Shown: piece after piece, positions 55,271 through 64,000 of the stretch | Position numbering within the stretch: position 1 is the first letter of the stretch | Layout: each line of letters starts with the position of its first letter | Made by a program: the position numbers and the translations under genes | From: Cherax quadricarinatus | Taxonomy: Eukaryota; Arthropoda; Malacostraca; Decapoda; Parastacidae | Assembly (NCBI RefSeq): GCF_038502225.1 | Contig: NC_091312.1 | Coordinates: forward strand, 36,150,832-36,214,831 | Direction: 5' to 3' | DNA: 64,000 nucleotides | Notes under the pieces: generated by a model | The model's database searches: none | What the model was told of the DNA's origin: nothing | The model's input: the letters and a program-made list of their open reading frames with translations, nothing else

Positions 55271-57470
55271 TCAATCCTTTATTGCTGTACAATAAAAGGT
55301 GTTTGAAGCCTGGCCAATGACTGTGGGTACTACAAAGTTGTGCTCTCTCCCCCTAGTACTATGATTGCTTTGGTTCCCAACCTTGACAAAACTGACAGCA
55401 AGATATTCTGGACACTGTTTGTGAGCAATTTTATAAACAAGATTTAGCTTCAGTTGTTTTACTCTGTCTTCAACATTCAGCATATCCAACTGCTGTAATT
55501 CATCCTGGCCTACATGTTCTCTTGGTCCCAGCCCCAGGATGAATCTTACGATTTTGTTCTGGGTGATTTGCAGTCTATCTTTCAGTTTTTTTGTCAAGGC
55601 AGAGTACCATGAAGAGCAAGCGTAATCCATATGGCATTGTATAAGGGCTAGACATAGGGTCCTGCGAGCCTCAGTAGGTAGACACTGTGCTTGTCTATAC
55701 AGGAACTTCAGTCTGGCATTTGCTTTCTTTACTACACTGTTCCCTATCAATTCTCCTGACATGCATGGGTCAAAGGGGATTCCCAGATATTTTACTGATG
55801 AAACCAAAGTGATGGGCTCCCCATTACACTGGACATTAAAATTATTTACCCTTCTCATTTTATGTTTCGTGCCAAAGAGAATGGCTTCAGTTTTCCCAAG
55901 GTGTTTGTTGTCTACTAACCATTTGCTGCAGGACTCCAGTTCCAGTGTTAAAACATTAGCTACATCTTGTGGGTCTTTACCCGACACTAATAGGGCACTG
56001 TCATCTGCATGCAGTAGGAGTTTGCACTTGACACTGATAGGCATGTCATTGACATAACATAAGAATAACAAGGGACCCAGAATACTACCTTGAGGAACTC
56101 CACATGCTATCGGCAGGGGTTCTGATTCCGCTTTGTTGATTTTGACAATTTGTCTCCTGTTGCTAAGGTAGGACTTAAACCAGTCTACAGAACCTATACT
56201 GATAGCTTGAAGTTTCTTACATAATATATTGTGGTTGACAGTATCGAAGGCCTTTCGCAGGTCTAAGGTTACCATACCTATGAGGTTCCCCTTTGACATT
56301 TCACTTCTCAGGCAATCCATCAGATTAATTAGGGAGGTGTCGGTTGAGTAAGATCTTCTAAAGCCCGACTGATAGCTATGGAGAATGTTGTTGTCATTAA
56401 GGTACTTAAATACTTGAGAGTACACTGCCCTCTCTAGAATTTTGGATATTATACTGAGTATACTAACAGGCCTATAATTGCTGATATCAGACCTACTATT
56501 TTTCTTGAAGATAGGAGTAACTCTGGCTTCCTTGAACCCCTCCGGTATGGTATTAGTGGTGATTGATAGATTTATTATGTGAGCAATAGGGATTGACAGT
56601 TCAGAAGCACCATCTTTTAGGAACTTAGACAGGATGTTATCAGGGCCTGTGCTCTTAGTTGGGTTTAACCTGCTTAATTCTTTTTGAATAAAGTCATGAG
56701 ATACACTTACTAGTTGACAACTGTTTGGGGTTACCCCTTTATTGGTATAGTATGTTTGAAACTTATCAGAGTCTGTGTTAAAGGTATTTGATGCAGCTGG
56801 TAGTTTACTTACTAGTGTTGATGCAACAGATGTGTAGTAGGAATTAAAGCAATTTGTCACCTTAGATGTTTCGTGGCATACCTCATTATTGATAGTGAGT
56901 ACTATGTTAGACCTATCTACTGGCTTATGGCTATACCCCAACTGTTTTAGTTGTAGCCAGAACTTTCTGGGGTTATGCTTATACTCTTCAATTTTTGAGC
57001 AATAGTGCTTTGCCTTTGCTCCTTTTATAAGTCTCTGTACTCTGTTCCTCATCCTTTGGAATTCATTTAGTGCTGCAATATCCTGTCTGTTTACTTTAAA
57101 TCTTTTTAGCAGCTGGTCTCTGAATTTCATATTATCTAATATCTCAGTAGTCATCCAGGGTTCAGTTCTTTGTTTAATCCTAACCTCTTTAACTGGTGCA
57201 ATATTATCAAGGATGGTACTGGACATTGTTTTGAATTTTTCCCAGGCATCGTTTACGTCCGTGCAACTTGTTATCTCTGTCCAGTCACAATTGTGTAGCC
57301 TATTTACCAGTGTTTCTTTACTGTAGTTTCTAGTTGACCTCATTTTTATTGTCCTGTGTAGGACTATCCTATCCCTAGTGATTTTCCGGGTGCAGTAAAT
57401 GATGAAATGATCACTAAGACCTGTGGTAATGACGCCTGACTGACTAATGTTCTCAGCGCGGTTACAAAGT
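55271..57470 (-). pseudogene. CR1/L2-type LINE reverse transcriptase (690-residue open frame)
   Basis: This is the longest intact enzyme frame in the window (55271-57343, extendable upstream to the T5 insertion through LSDHFIIYCTRKITRD). RT motifs by residue of the 690-residue frame: PTKSTGPDNILSKFLK about 228, NYRPVSILSIISKILE about 289, LDLRKAFDTVNH 360-371, CGVPQGSILGPLLF about 414, LLHADDSALL 443-452, YLGIPFDP about 520, and QCHMDYACSSW in the C-terminal part. A 3-residue gap relative to the expected WLVDNKLSLHLGK is seen at WLVDNKHLGK. All catalytic Asp residues are present. It is a pseudogene because the 5' part is cut off by T5 and other insertions. Confidence 0.82.
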
Positions 57471-57759
57471 ACAGTGGTCCCTCGTTTTTCGTAATTAATC
57501 CGTTCCTGGAGCCATTACTATAAACAAAATTTACGATTTACGAATCAATTTTCCCCATAAGAAATAATGTAAATACAATTAATCCGTTCCTGACACCCAG
57601 AAATATTAAAACAAAAAAAATTTTAACCTGAAATATACATGTAGTACATAAACAATACAATGGGAAATGATGAATGAAACATTAACAGCATAACATTTAC
57701 CTTTATTAGAGATTCTTCTTAGTGTATGGGAGACTGGAGGAGGAGAGAGAGTGGATTGT

Positions 57760-58717
57760 TTATAGTTTGGAAGGGGAATCCTCTTCCATCAACACCTCAG
57801 GTACCATTTGCTTTTCTGGGGTTGCTTCTCTTCTCTGTTTCTTAATGCCACTAGGACCACCTTGAGAGTCACTGGAGTCCTGTCTCACAAAATAACTGTG
57901 GAGAGAGCTCTGTTTCTGGCGTCTCTTTAACACTTCCCTAAAATGGCCCAAGACTTTGTCGCTGTACATGTTGCCAATATGGCTTGCGACAACCTTGTTA
58001 GGGTTATGTTTCTCCATAAAGCTTTCCATCTTACCCCACATAGTAAAAATCTCTTTAATTTCTGAAGAAGGCACCTTCTTCCATCTCTCTTCCTCCTCCT
58101 CTGCAGCAAGATTCTGAGCTGCGAAGTGTTGCTCTTCCTGCTGAAGCTCTTGCAGCTCCTCAGTGGTGAGCTCTTCATTGTGGTCTTCCACCAATTCTTC
58201 CACATCCTCCAAACTCACATCCAACCCCATGGAACTCCCCAGTGCCACAATTGATTTTACAACAGACATAGGCTCATTAGGGTCAGTCCCAAATCCTTCA
58301 AAATCCCTCTTGTTGACACAATCTGGCCACAATTTTCTCCAGGCAGAGTTCAAAGTTCTGGTAGTCACTCCCTCCCAAGCCATACCTATAAGGGTTATGC
58401 AGTGGAGGATGCTGAAGTGTTCTCTCCAAAATTCCCTTAGGGTCAAGTGAGTGTCTGTGGTCACAGTCAAGCACCTGTGAAACATTGCTTTTGTGTAGAG
58501 TTTTTTAAAGTTTGCAATAACCTGCTGGTCCATGGGCTGGAGGAGAGGAGTGGTATTCGGGGGCAAGAACTTTACTGTAATGAACCCAAACTCCTCGAAA
58601 ATTAGGTCATCCAAGTTTGGAGGATGAGCAGGTGCATTGTCCATTACTAGCAGGCACTTGAGATCCAATTTCTTTTCCAGGAGATACTCCTTCACACTAG
58701 GGCCAAACACTTCATTG
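57760..58717 (-). pseudogene. Tigger T5 transposase, catalytic and C-terminal half
   Basis: It reads FNEVFGPSVKEYLLEKKLDLK, then CLLVMDNAPAHPPNL with the second catalytic Asp, then FLPPNTTPLLQPMDQQVIANF with the third. This is the DDE_1-type domain that cuts DNA at the element ends. The tail carries WREHFSILHC, LDVSLEDVEELVEDHNEE, a Glu-rich stretch and the family end EVLMEEDSPSKL. The open frame extends about 17 residues further upstream into the tRNA-like insertion (MRLYDHGFNPG), which is not transposase. The half is intact, but it is severed from the N-terminal half. Confidence 0.78.
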
Positions 58718-58719
58718 AA

Positions 58720-59260
58720 AAAAAAACCATACCCCCGGCCGGGATTGAACCCGTGGTCATAGAGTCTCAAAACTCCAGCCCGTCGCGTTAGCCACTAGAC
58801 CAGCTAGCCACAATAAGATTCATCCAACTAGGTATATTTCTACACCATAGGAAGGTTAGCACAGGCACCACTGTGACCACAAATGCAAGTTTTTACAGAC
58901 GAATCTCCAGCTAGCGTGGCCGTGACGAACTCTAGCTCAAGTCCCTTCACTGCCGTCAACATGACTCAAGAAATCGTAATGACACAATTGCAAACAAACC
59001 AGTGAAGGGACTTGAGCTAGAGTTCGTCACGGCCACGCTAGCTGGAGATTCGACTGTAAAAACTTGCATTTGTGGTCACAGTGGTGCCTGTGCTAACCTT
59101 CCTATGGTGTAGAAATATACCTAGTTGGATGAATCTTATTGTGGCTAGCTGGTCTAGTGGCTAACGCGACGGGCTGGAGTTTTGAGACTCTATGACCGCG
59201 GGTTCAATCCCGGCTGGGGGTATGGTTTGTTTGCAATCGTGTCATTACGATTTCTTGAGT
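58720..59260. mobile_element. Palindromic tRNA-like repeat insertion (541 bp)
   Basis: A perfect 12-bp target duplication, cacttcattgaa (58708-58719, 59261-59272), flanks it. Two inverted arms of 225 nt (58727-58951 and 59001-59225) are nearly identical. Each includes a tRNA-like segment (TCTAGTGGCTAACGCG as box A and GGGTTCAATCCC as box B). The 49-nt spacer, reversed, matches the sequence that follows the right arm, so each arm comes from a tandem monomer of about 274 nt. Confidence 0.8.
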
Positions 59261-59525
59261 CACTTCATTGAACCACTCGACGAAAATTTCCCTCGTGACC
59301 CATGCCTTACTACAGTGGACCCCCGCATAACGATGGCATCACATAGCGATTATTTCGCATACCGCTTACTTTAATTGCAAAAATTTTGCCTCACATACCG
59401 CTTAAAAACCCGCTTACCGATTTTCGTCCGAGACGCGTTTGCAATCGTGTCATTACGATTTCTTGAGTCACTTCATTGAACCACTCGACGCAAAATTTCC
59501 GCTCGTGACCCAGCTGCTGCCTTAC
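59230..59525. repeat. Local direct duplication around a Tigger fragment
   Basis: The block from 'ttgcaatcgtgtcattacga' through 'ttgaaccactcgacg' to 'gccttacta' occurs at about 59231-59312 and again at about 59439-59532 with small changes. Between them is the first 125 bp of a T2-type Tigger (59313-59437). See findings. Confidence 0.7.
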
Positions 59526-59636
59526 TATTAGATTTACCAAGAAACAAAACACACACAATCTTGTCTTTACCCAGGTGAACAGGGAAAAATGCCTGGAACT
59601 AGTGCTCTCTTCATACTAGTACACTGTGCATGTTTT

Positions 59637-60450
59637 TCATACTGAACACTCCACTGTATTAGATTTCCAAAACACACACAATTTACTCTTCATAACACTG
59701 TTTTTCCTGAACACTCTGGGATTTTCAGAATGGTACACTAGTAATGGCTTCACTTTGAAATCCCCACTAGCATTAGCACAGAACATTAGTGTCAGCCTGT
59801 CTTTCATAGGCTTGTGTCCTGGCACTGCCTTTTCCTCTTGTGTAATGAAGGTCCTCTTTGGCATTTTCTTCCAAAAGAGGCCTGTTTCGTCACAATTGAA
59901 CACTTGTTCAGGTTTCAGTCCTTCAGCCTCTATGTACTCCTGGAACTCATGCACATATTTTTCAGCCGCCTTGTGGTCCGAACTGGCAGCCTCACCATGC
60001 CTTACCACTCGTATGCCAGTATGGTTCTTGAATCTCTCAAACCAGCCTTTGCTGGCCTTAAATTCACTCACTTCACCACTATTTGCAGGCAATTTCTTTA
60101 CCAAATCTTCATGCAACTGCCTAGCCTTTTCACAAATAATCGAAGTCATAAGAGTATCCTGCTAATTGTTTCTCATTTATCCACACCAATAATAACTTCT
60201 CAACCTCTTCCAGTACTGGTGATCTCATTTTTGTCAGCATAGTTACTCCCTTCGCAACAACAGCATCCTTTATTTCCTTTTTCTTGGCCACTATGGAACA
60301 TAAGGTTGTGTAGGGTTTCTTATACATCCTGGACAGTTCGGCCACACTTGTACCACTTTCATATTGTTCAATGATGGTTTTCTTAAATTCAATCGTATTT
60401 CTCACCTTCTTTACCACAGGCTTGGCACTAGGAGCTTTCTTTGGAGCCAT
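59637..60450 (-). pseudogene. Tigger T5 transposase, N-terminal half, frameshifted
   Basis: The start MAPKKAPSAKPVVKKVR is at 60450, followed by the first HTH (TIIEQYESGTSVAELSRMYK). A frameshift near 60140 separates it from 59637-60149, which carries the CENP-B-like second HTH (FKASKGWFERFKNHTGIRVVR) and NCDETGLFWKKMPKRTFIT with the first catalytic Asp, then KPMKDRLTLMFCANASGD. It ends in a frameshift near VFRKNSVMKSKLCVFWKSN before reaching the insertion zone. With 57760-58717 it covers nearly the whole protein. Confidence 0.76.
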
Positions 60451-60710
60451 GGTAGCTTATTTAGTACTTGCAAGCATTAAAATAAATGGATTATGAAATA
60501 TTTCGCTGGAGCACATGAGGGGACCGTCGCTCACTGGTAAACAATGCCAGACTGGCTGCCGCCCCGGCTCATGCCGTGGGTACGCGTCCCGGACGAACTA
60601 CGACTCGCGAGTCAACCTATGAAAAGCGAGTCCATGTTTATACGAAAATACCCCTATGATTGGCGAATTTTACGATTGCCGGGAACTACGAAAAGCGGGG
60701 GACCACTGTA

Positions 60711-60793
60711 TGTGGTCAATTAGGGTGGCTGAGAACCGTGTGATCCGGGTTGGTGTATTAATTAATCGAGTGTAACTATTTAAACCTAGAATT
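60711..60793 (-). pseudogene. CR1/L2-type LINE endonuclease, middle fragment
   Basis: It reads LGLNSYTRLINTPTRITRF and then SATLIDHI, typical of the endonuclease just before the SDH box. It is trapped between Tigger T5 and the SINE. Confidence 0.65.
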
Positions 60794-60794
60794 T

Positions 60795-61040
60795 GCTCTG
60801 GTGGCCTGGTGGTTAACGCTCTCGCTTCACACGGTGAGGGCCTGGGTTCGATTCCCAGCCAGAGTAGAAACATTGGACGTGTTTCTTTCCACCTGTTGTC
60901 TATGTTCCCCATCAGTAAAATGGGTACCTGGGTGTTAGTCGACTGGTGTGGGTCGCATCCTGGGACACTGACCTAAGGAGGCCTGGTCACAGACCGGGCC
61001 GCGGGGGCGTTGACCCCCCGGAACTCACTCCAGGTAATAC
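60795..61040 (+). repeat. Val-tRNA-like SINE
   Basis: The head folds as a tRNA: acceptor GCTCTGG (60795-60801) with CCAGAGT (60859-60865), T-arm CTGGG-TTCGATT-CCCAG (60842-60858), and anticodon arm CTCGC...GTGAG with CAC in the loop, suggesting a Val-tRNA origin. Box B GGTTCGATTCC is perfect. The body has 'gggtacctgggtgttagtcg' and the 3' part 'ctggtcacagaccgggccgc' then TTGACCCCCC. It is inserted in the LINE endonuclease. Confidence 0.78.
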
Positions 61041-61590
61041 CTTTTGCATAGCCCGTTATTTTGCTGTTGAAAACAGATATTGAAGTCGCCCAGTATTATT
61101 GTCTCGCAATTGTTTTCAAGTCTGGACAATACTCTGGAAAAGTCTTCTAAGAACTGGTCCTGGGTAGGAGGGCAGTAACTAGTTCCTACTAAGATGGGTT
61201 TGGTCTTGGGAAGCAGCACTTCAAACCACAGAATCTCCAGTTTATTGTTATTTAAATCAGGTCTTGGGTTGTAAGCTAAGTCATTTATAATGTAGGAACA
61301 TATCCACCACCCTTTCTGTTCCTATCTAATCATTTTATATTGTAACCTTCTATTTTGACCTCGTCGTCAGTCACCGTATCATCCAACCAGGATTCAGAGA
61401 TGGTTATAACTGCCGCCCTAATTTTGTTAGCTAGAATCTTAATCTCTGCCAATTTAGGAAGAAGTGATCTTGCACTGACATGAATAAAGTGAAGGCCTGT
61501 TTTCATAAAACAATTATAATCATTGTGGAAAATTGCATTTATCTGAATGTAACTAATTATGTACATAACAGTAAATGATAACAAAGATAA
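61041..61590 (-). pseudogene. CR1/L2-type LINE endonuclease, N-terminal part
   Basis: The 61330-61584 frame reads LHFIHVSARSLLPKLAEIKI and then ISESWLDDTVTDDEVKIEGYN, the opening boxes of an AP endonuclease. After a shift near 61320 the 61025-61219 frame reads PILVGTSYCPPTQDQFLED and ETIILGDFNICFQQQNN, with the GDFN catalytic box. The SINE follows directly. The frames are broken, but motifs appear in correct order for nicking target DNA. Confidence 0.7.
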
Positions 61591-62180
61591 TTATTATTTA
61601 TCAGAGGTACATAGACAAGTAGGAATTTGGGACACCTAGGTCGCAAAAAATATCCCCCTTCGATACCTACCACTGTCATAACCACAAGTTGCTCTGGACC
61701 TATTAATTAAATGAAATATACATACACCAGGAATACTGGTAAATATATAAATTTGTGGACTGTATATTAAAAAATGATTATATATAAATTCACATATACA
61801 TAACAGAAGGAAAATATATCTTAATATCACTCACCAATTTGACTGGATATTAAGTTGTATCATACTCAGAAAAACCTCACTAACTAAATTTATGAAAACA
61901 CTGGCCAGAATTATACACAAATCTAGAGAGCTTATCTGAGGTTCCTGGAGCTGTCTTGTCCAGTCGTCTGATATCTCAAGTTATGCAGGAATGCATGTCC
62001 AACAATTTCGCCTCCTATTTGAGAGGTGTCAGCCCAATTTTAACCTCTAGAGCACGAAAATTCCTTCCCATTGAACTAACGTTGTATCCAATTCAAAACC
62101 AAGATGGTGAGTCTCGTCTGTGCAGACGCAGGCTTTCCGTTTTCTATGACATAAATATTATTAAATACAGTATGGCCATC
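61591..62180. other. Unidentified 590 bp inside the LINE
   Basis: The sequence is AT-rich, with 103-codon and 64-codon frames that resemble nothing I know. It separates the PHD-like leader from the endonuclease, so it is either an insertion or a poorly conserved linker. Confidence 0.35.
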
Positions 62181-62183
62181 TAT

Positions 62184-62870
62184 TTACATATAAATACTGA
62201 ATTTCTGGAAAATATATACAGTATTTTCCACAATCATCAATATATGGCAATAGGTCATTTGTATTAAAATTAGGTAAATCAATGTCATCATTGCTAAAGT
62301 GCATTTGTTACACACAAAATTAATTCTGGCACCGTTGCTATAATTGTACATACATCCATCATGCACCCACCCCTTACACATTTTACATAAGGTGCCTTTT
62401 CTGTTTTTCACGCATACTTTAGTACAGTGTATGCACCAGTTTGGTAGTAGTGTTTGAGATAATAATGGCTGTATTGTCTCACATTGACCTATGTGTGCAT
62501 TACATATGGAGTTAAGGTTATCATTCCTAGCTACTAGACCGTCATTATCACCGTCATTTATCTGTCTGTTTTGCCTCTGCACAACAGTTTGAGGTCCTGG
62601 ATTAATTTGGATATCACCACTTAAGAACACTACAATAAGAGCTGTGTGCCACTGTTTTTGTTTGGGTATGCGGTGTTGCCATACCTTGCAGCGATAGTGA
62701 CATTTATTTTTCTGGTAGGATGGCAACTGTTGGGCTTTTACTGTCCAGGGTGCTGTTACTCCATTCACTTTTTCTAGCTCCCATGACTGATTTCTTTCTT
62801 CATGAAATTGAAGAAGAAAGATAAATATAATTATGGCAGCCTGTACCCCCCTAATGCCTGCCATTTTCAC
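62184..62870 (-). pseudogene. LINE leader protein with 2A-like motif and PHD-like finger
   Basis: The 228-residue frame from ATG 62870 has a hydrophobic start (residues 11-20, AAIIIFIFLL). At residues 84-93 comes SGDIQINPGP (62592-62621), close to the 2A consensus D-V/I-E-x-N-P-G-P with Gln for Glu. A Cys4-His-Cys3 PHD-like finger follows: C146/C149, C162/C165, H170, C173 and C187/C190. After residue 190 the frame shifts relative to FSNDDIDLPNFN. 2A-like sequences are known at the N-terminus of some CR1/L2-type LINEs, where they separate the leader from the enzyme. No downstream continuity remains, so the copy is dead. Confidence 0.65.
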
Positions 62871-62879
62871 TCTTCGCTC

Positions 62880-63085
62880 TTTTACTCATATACAATAATA
62901 TTTATTTCTCTTTTCCAGTCACCTAGTACACTTAGTATCTGCTTTAGCAATCACCACTGAATTACTAGTAAATTTTCTTCTTCAAAGCCTTTTCGCTCCT
63001 GGAGAGCAAAACGTTGCCACAATAAAATGTCACATTAGTTGCACTTGTGTCCTTTTACTTTACATATTGTTGGTAATTCTACCAA
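62880..63085 (+). mobile_element. Penelope-type 3' tail fragment
   Basis: 'CTTCAAAGCC...GCTCCTGGAGAGC' then AAAACGTTGCC, AATAAAATG and GTTGCACTTGTGTCC (62981-63052) follow the same order as the tail at 43774-43845. Upstream sequence is unidentified. It joins the truncated Tigger T6 near 63088. Confidence 0.4.
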
Positions 63086-63087
63086 CA

Positions 63088-64000
63088 TTATGGCATAGAA
63101 TTCCCAGGGTTAGCCTCAAACCCTTCAAAATCCCTTTTGTCTACACATTCTGGCCACAGTTTCTTCCAAGCAGAGTTCAAGGTCCTCTTAGTCACTTCCT
63201 CCCAAGCCTTACCTATAATGTTTACACAATAGAGGATGCTAAAGTGATCTCTCCAAAACTCTCTTAGAGTCAATTGAGTTTCTGAGGTCACTACAAAGCA
63301 CCTTTCAAACATAGCTTTTGTGTACAGTTTCTTGAAGTTGGAAATGACCTGCTGGTCCATGGGCTGCAGGAGAGGAGTGGTATTAGGAGACAAAAACTTG
63401 ACCTTAATGAAGCTCATTTCCGCAGAAAGTCGCTCTGCCACGTCTGAAGGATGACCAGGAACATTGTCTAATACCAGGAGGCACTTAAGGTCTAATTTCT
63501 TTTCAATTAGGTAATTTTTCACAGTGGGGGCAAATGCATGGTGTAACCAGTCATAGAAAAAGTCCCTAGTGACCCATGCCTTACTGTTTGCCCTCCACAG
63601 CACACACAAATTAGCCTTGAGGACATTTTCCTGAACACTCTGGGAGTTTCAGAGTGATACACCAATAAAGGCTTCACTTTGCAATCACCACTAGCATTGG
63701 CACACATCAACAGAGTAAGCCTGCCTTTCATAGGCTTATGTCCTGGGAGTGCCTTTTCCTCTTGAGTAATGTAGGTCCTATTTGACATTTTCTTCCAAAA
63801 CAGGCCTGTTTCGTCACAATTAAACGCTTGTTCAGGTTTCAGTCCTTCACTGTATGTACTCCTTGAATTCCTTCACATATTTTTCAGCCACTTTGTGGTC
63901 CGAACTGGCAGCCTCACCATGCCTTATCACACTATGTATGCCACTACGATTCTTAAATCTCTCAAACGAACCTTTGCTGGCCTTAAATTCACTCACATCA
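63088..64000 (-). mobile_element. Tigger element T6, truncated and running off the window
   Basis: Only the middle of the transposase gene is present. The 3' part after FEGFEANPGNSMP is missing where the PLE-type tail abuts, and the 5' part lies beyond 64000. No terminus is visible in the window. Confidence 0.7.
63088..64000 (-). pseudogene. Tigger T6 transposase, partial and frameshifted
   Basis: Coding enters at 64000 with a decayed WFERF-like region. Then 63519-63788 reads MSNRTYITQEEKALPGHKP and LTLLMCANASGDCKVKPLL. After a frameshift near 63628, 63088-63609 reads WVTRDFFYDWLHHAFAPTV, CLLVLDNVPGHPSD with the second catalytic Asp, NTTPLLQPMDQQVISNF with the third, and ends FEANPGNSMP. It is close to T5 but a separate subfamily member. 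At least one frameshift and the missing 3' end inactivate it. Confidence 0.72.

Larger units (their letters stand above)
57472..60708 (-). mobile_element. Tigger element T5 with nested insertions
   Basis: Ends CAGTGGTCCCTCGTTTTTCG and GCGGGGGACCACTG are flanked by TA (57470-57471, 60709-60710). It carries the most complete transposase here, interrupted by a palindromic tRNA-like insertion (58720-59260) and by a Tigger fragment with a local duplication (59230-59525). Confidence 0.85.
54847..62900 (-). mobile_element. CR1/L2-type LINE, near full length with nested insertions
   Basis: The sense strand is minus. Order: signal-like N-terminus with 2A-like motif and PHD-like finger (62184-62870), AP endonuclease (61036-61590, 60711-60793), RT (55271-57470), 3'UTR with 'cctgaataaacttact', and a (TTAC)n tail at 54847-54862. 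Insertions: unidentified sequence (61591-62180), a SINE (60795-61040) and Tigger T5 (57472-60708, at TA). Closing the T5 gap continues the endonuclease from SATLIDHI into the region leading to LSDHFIIYCTRK. Confidence 0.72.

Noticed and set aside
60795..60866. A functional Val-tRNA gene.
   Set aside because: The fold is tRNA-like, but the sequence continues into a SINE body found elsewhere in the window, has an 8-nt anticodon loop, and lies inside a LINE.
61956..62267. A 103-codon frame between the LINE leader and endonuclease.
   Set aside because: It has no recognisable motif, and its end overlaps the antisense of the leader gene.

Overview
This is eukaryotic, transposon-dense DNA. It has no operons or Shine-Dalgarno sites, and it contains a spliced host exon, AATAAA signals, microsatellites and layers of nested transposons. 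Several repeats resemble sequences I associate with decapod crustacean, crayfish-like genomes: a LINE ending in a (TAA)n tail, Val-tRNA-like SINEs, Tigger elements with CAGTGGACC/CAGTGGAAC ends, and TTAA-flanked piggyBac elements. The decapod assignment is from memory and moderate to low in confidence; an arthropod is safer.

Only one host-gene piece is recognisable. It is the last coding exon (17134-17294, +) of a Cip4/TOCA-1/FBP17-type F-BAR-SH3 adaptor, with a probable 3'UTR running to about 20985. No upstream exon is visible, so everything before it is probably intron or upstream sequence.

Layout. 0-8.7 kb: an eroded Tigger-family remnant hosts a 6-kb TTAA-flanked piggyBac-type element (2446-8482), which itself hosts two Tigger derivatives and a second piggyBac element with a 440-bp triplet tract. 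8.9-15.5 kb: a full-length I-like LINE (copy 1) with a 13-bp target duplication. 15.5-21.6 kb: LINE and Penelope tails, the host exon and its 3'UTR. 21.6-35 kb: LINE copies 2 (+) and 3 (-) lie tail to tail 360 bp apart, both embedded in Penelope-like (PLE) sequence. 35-37 kb: a PLE GIY-YIG endonuclease gene split by a Tigger derivative. 37.3-42.3 kb: a second copy of the 2.4-8.5 kb piggyBac family carrying a Tigger, two MITEs and a truncated LINE. 42.3-49.2 kb: RTE-like LINE fragments cut by two piggyBac elements, one with a broken transposase and one with a PLE-type insertion bearing a hammerhead-like motif. 49.2-54.8 kb: a CR1 LINE, old LINE relics, a MITE and a SINE. 54.8-62.9 kb: a CR1/L2-type LINE (-) with a PHD-like finger and a 2A-like motif, interrupted by a Tigger that carries a palindromic tRNA-like insertion. 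63-64 kb: another Tigger running off the end.

Every transposon protein gene examined is broken by frameshifts, stops, deletions or insertions, so the window records past activity. The three LINE copies remain very similar, so that family was active recently. The best leads are the hammerhead-like motif and its recurrent PLE-tail architecture, the 2A-like/PHD leader, the palindromic tRNA-like insertion, and the 13.3-kb LINE inverted repeat.
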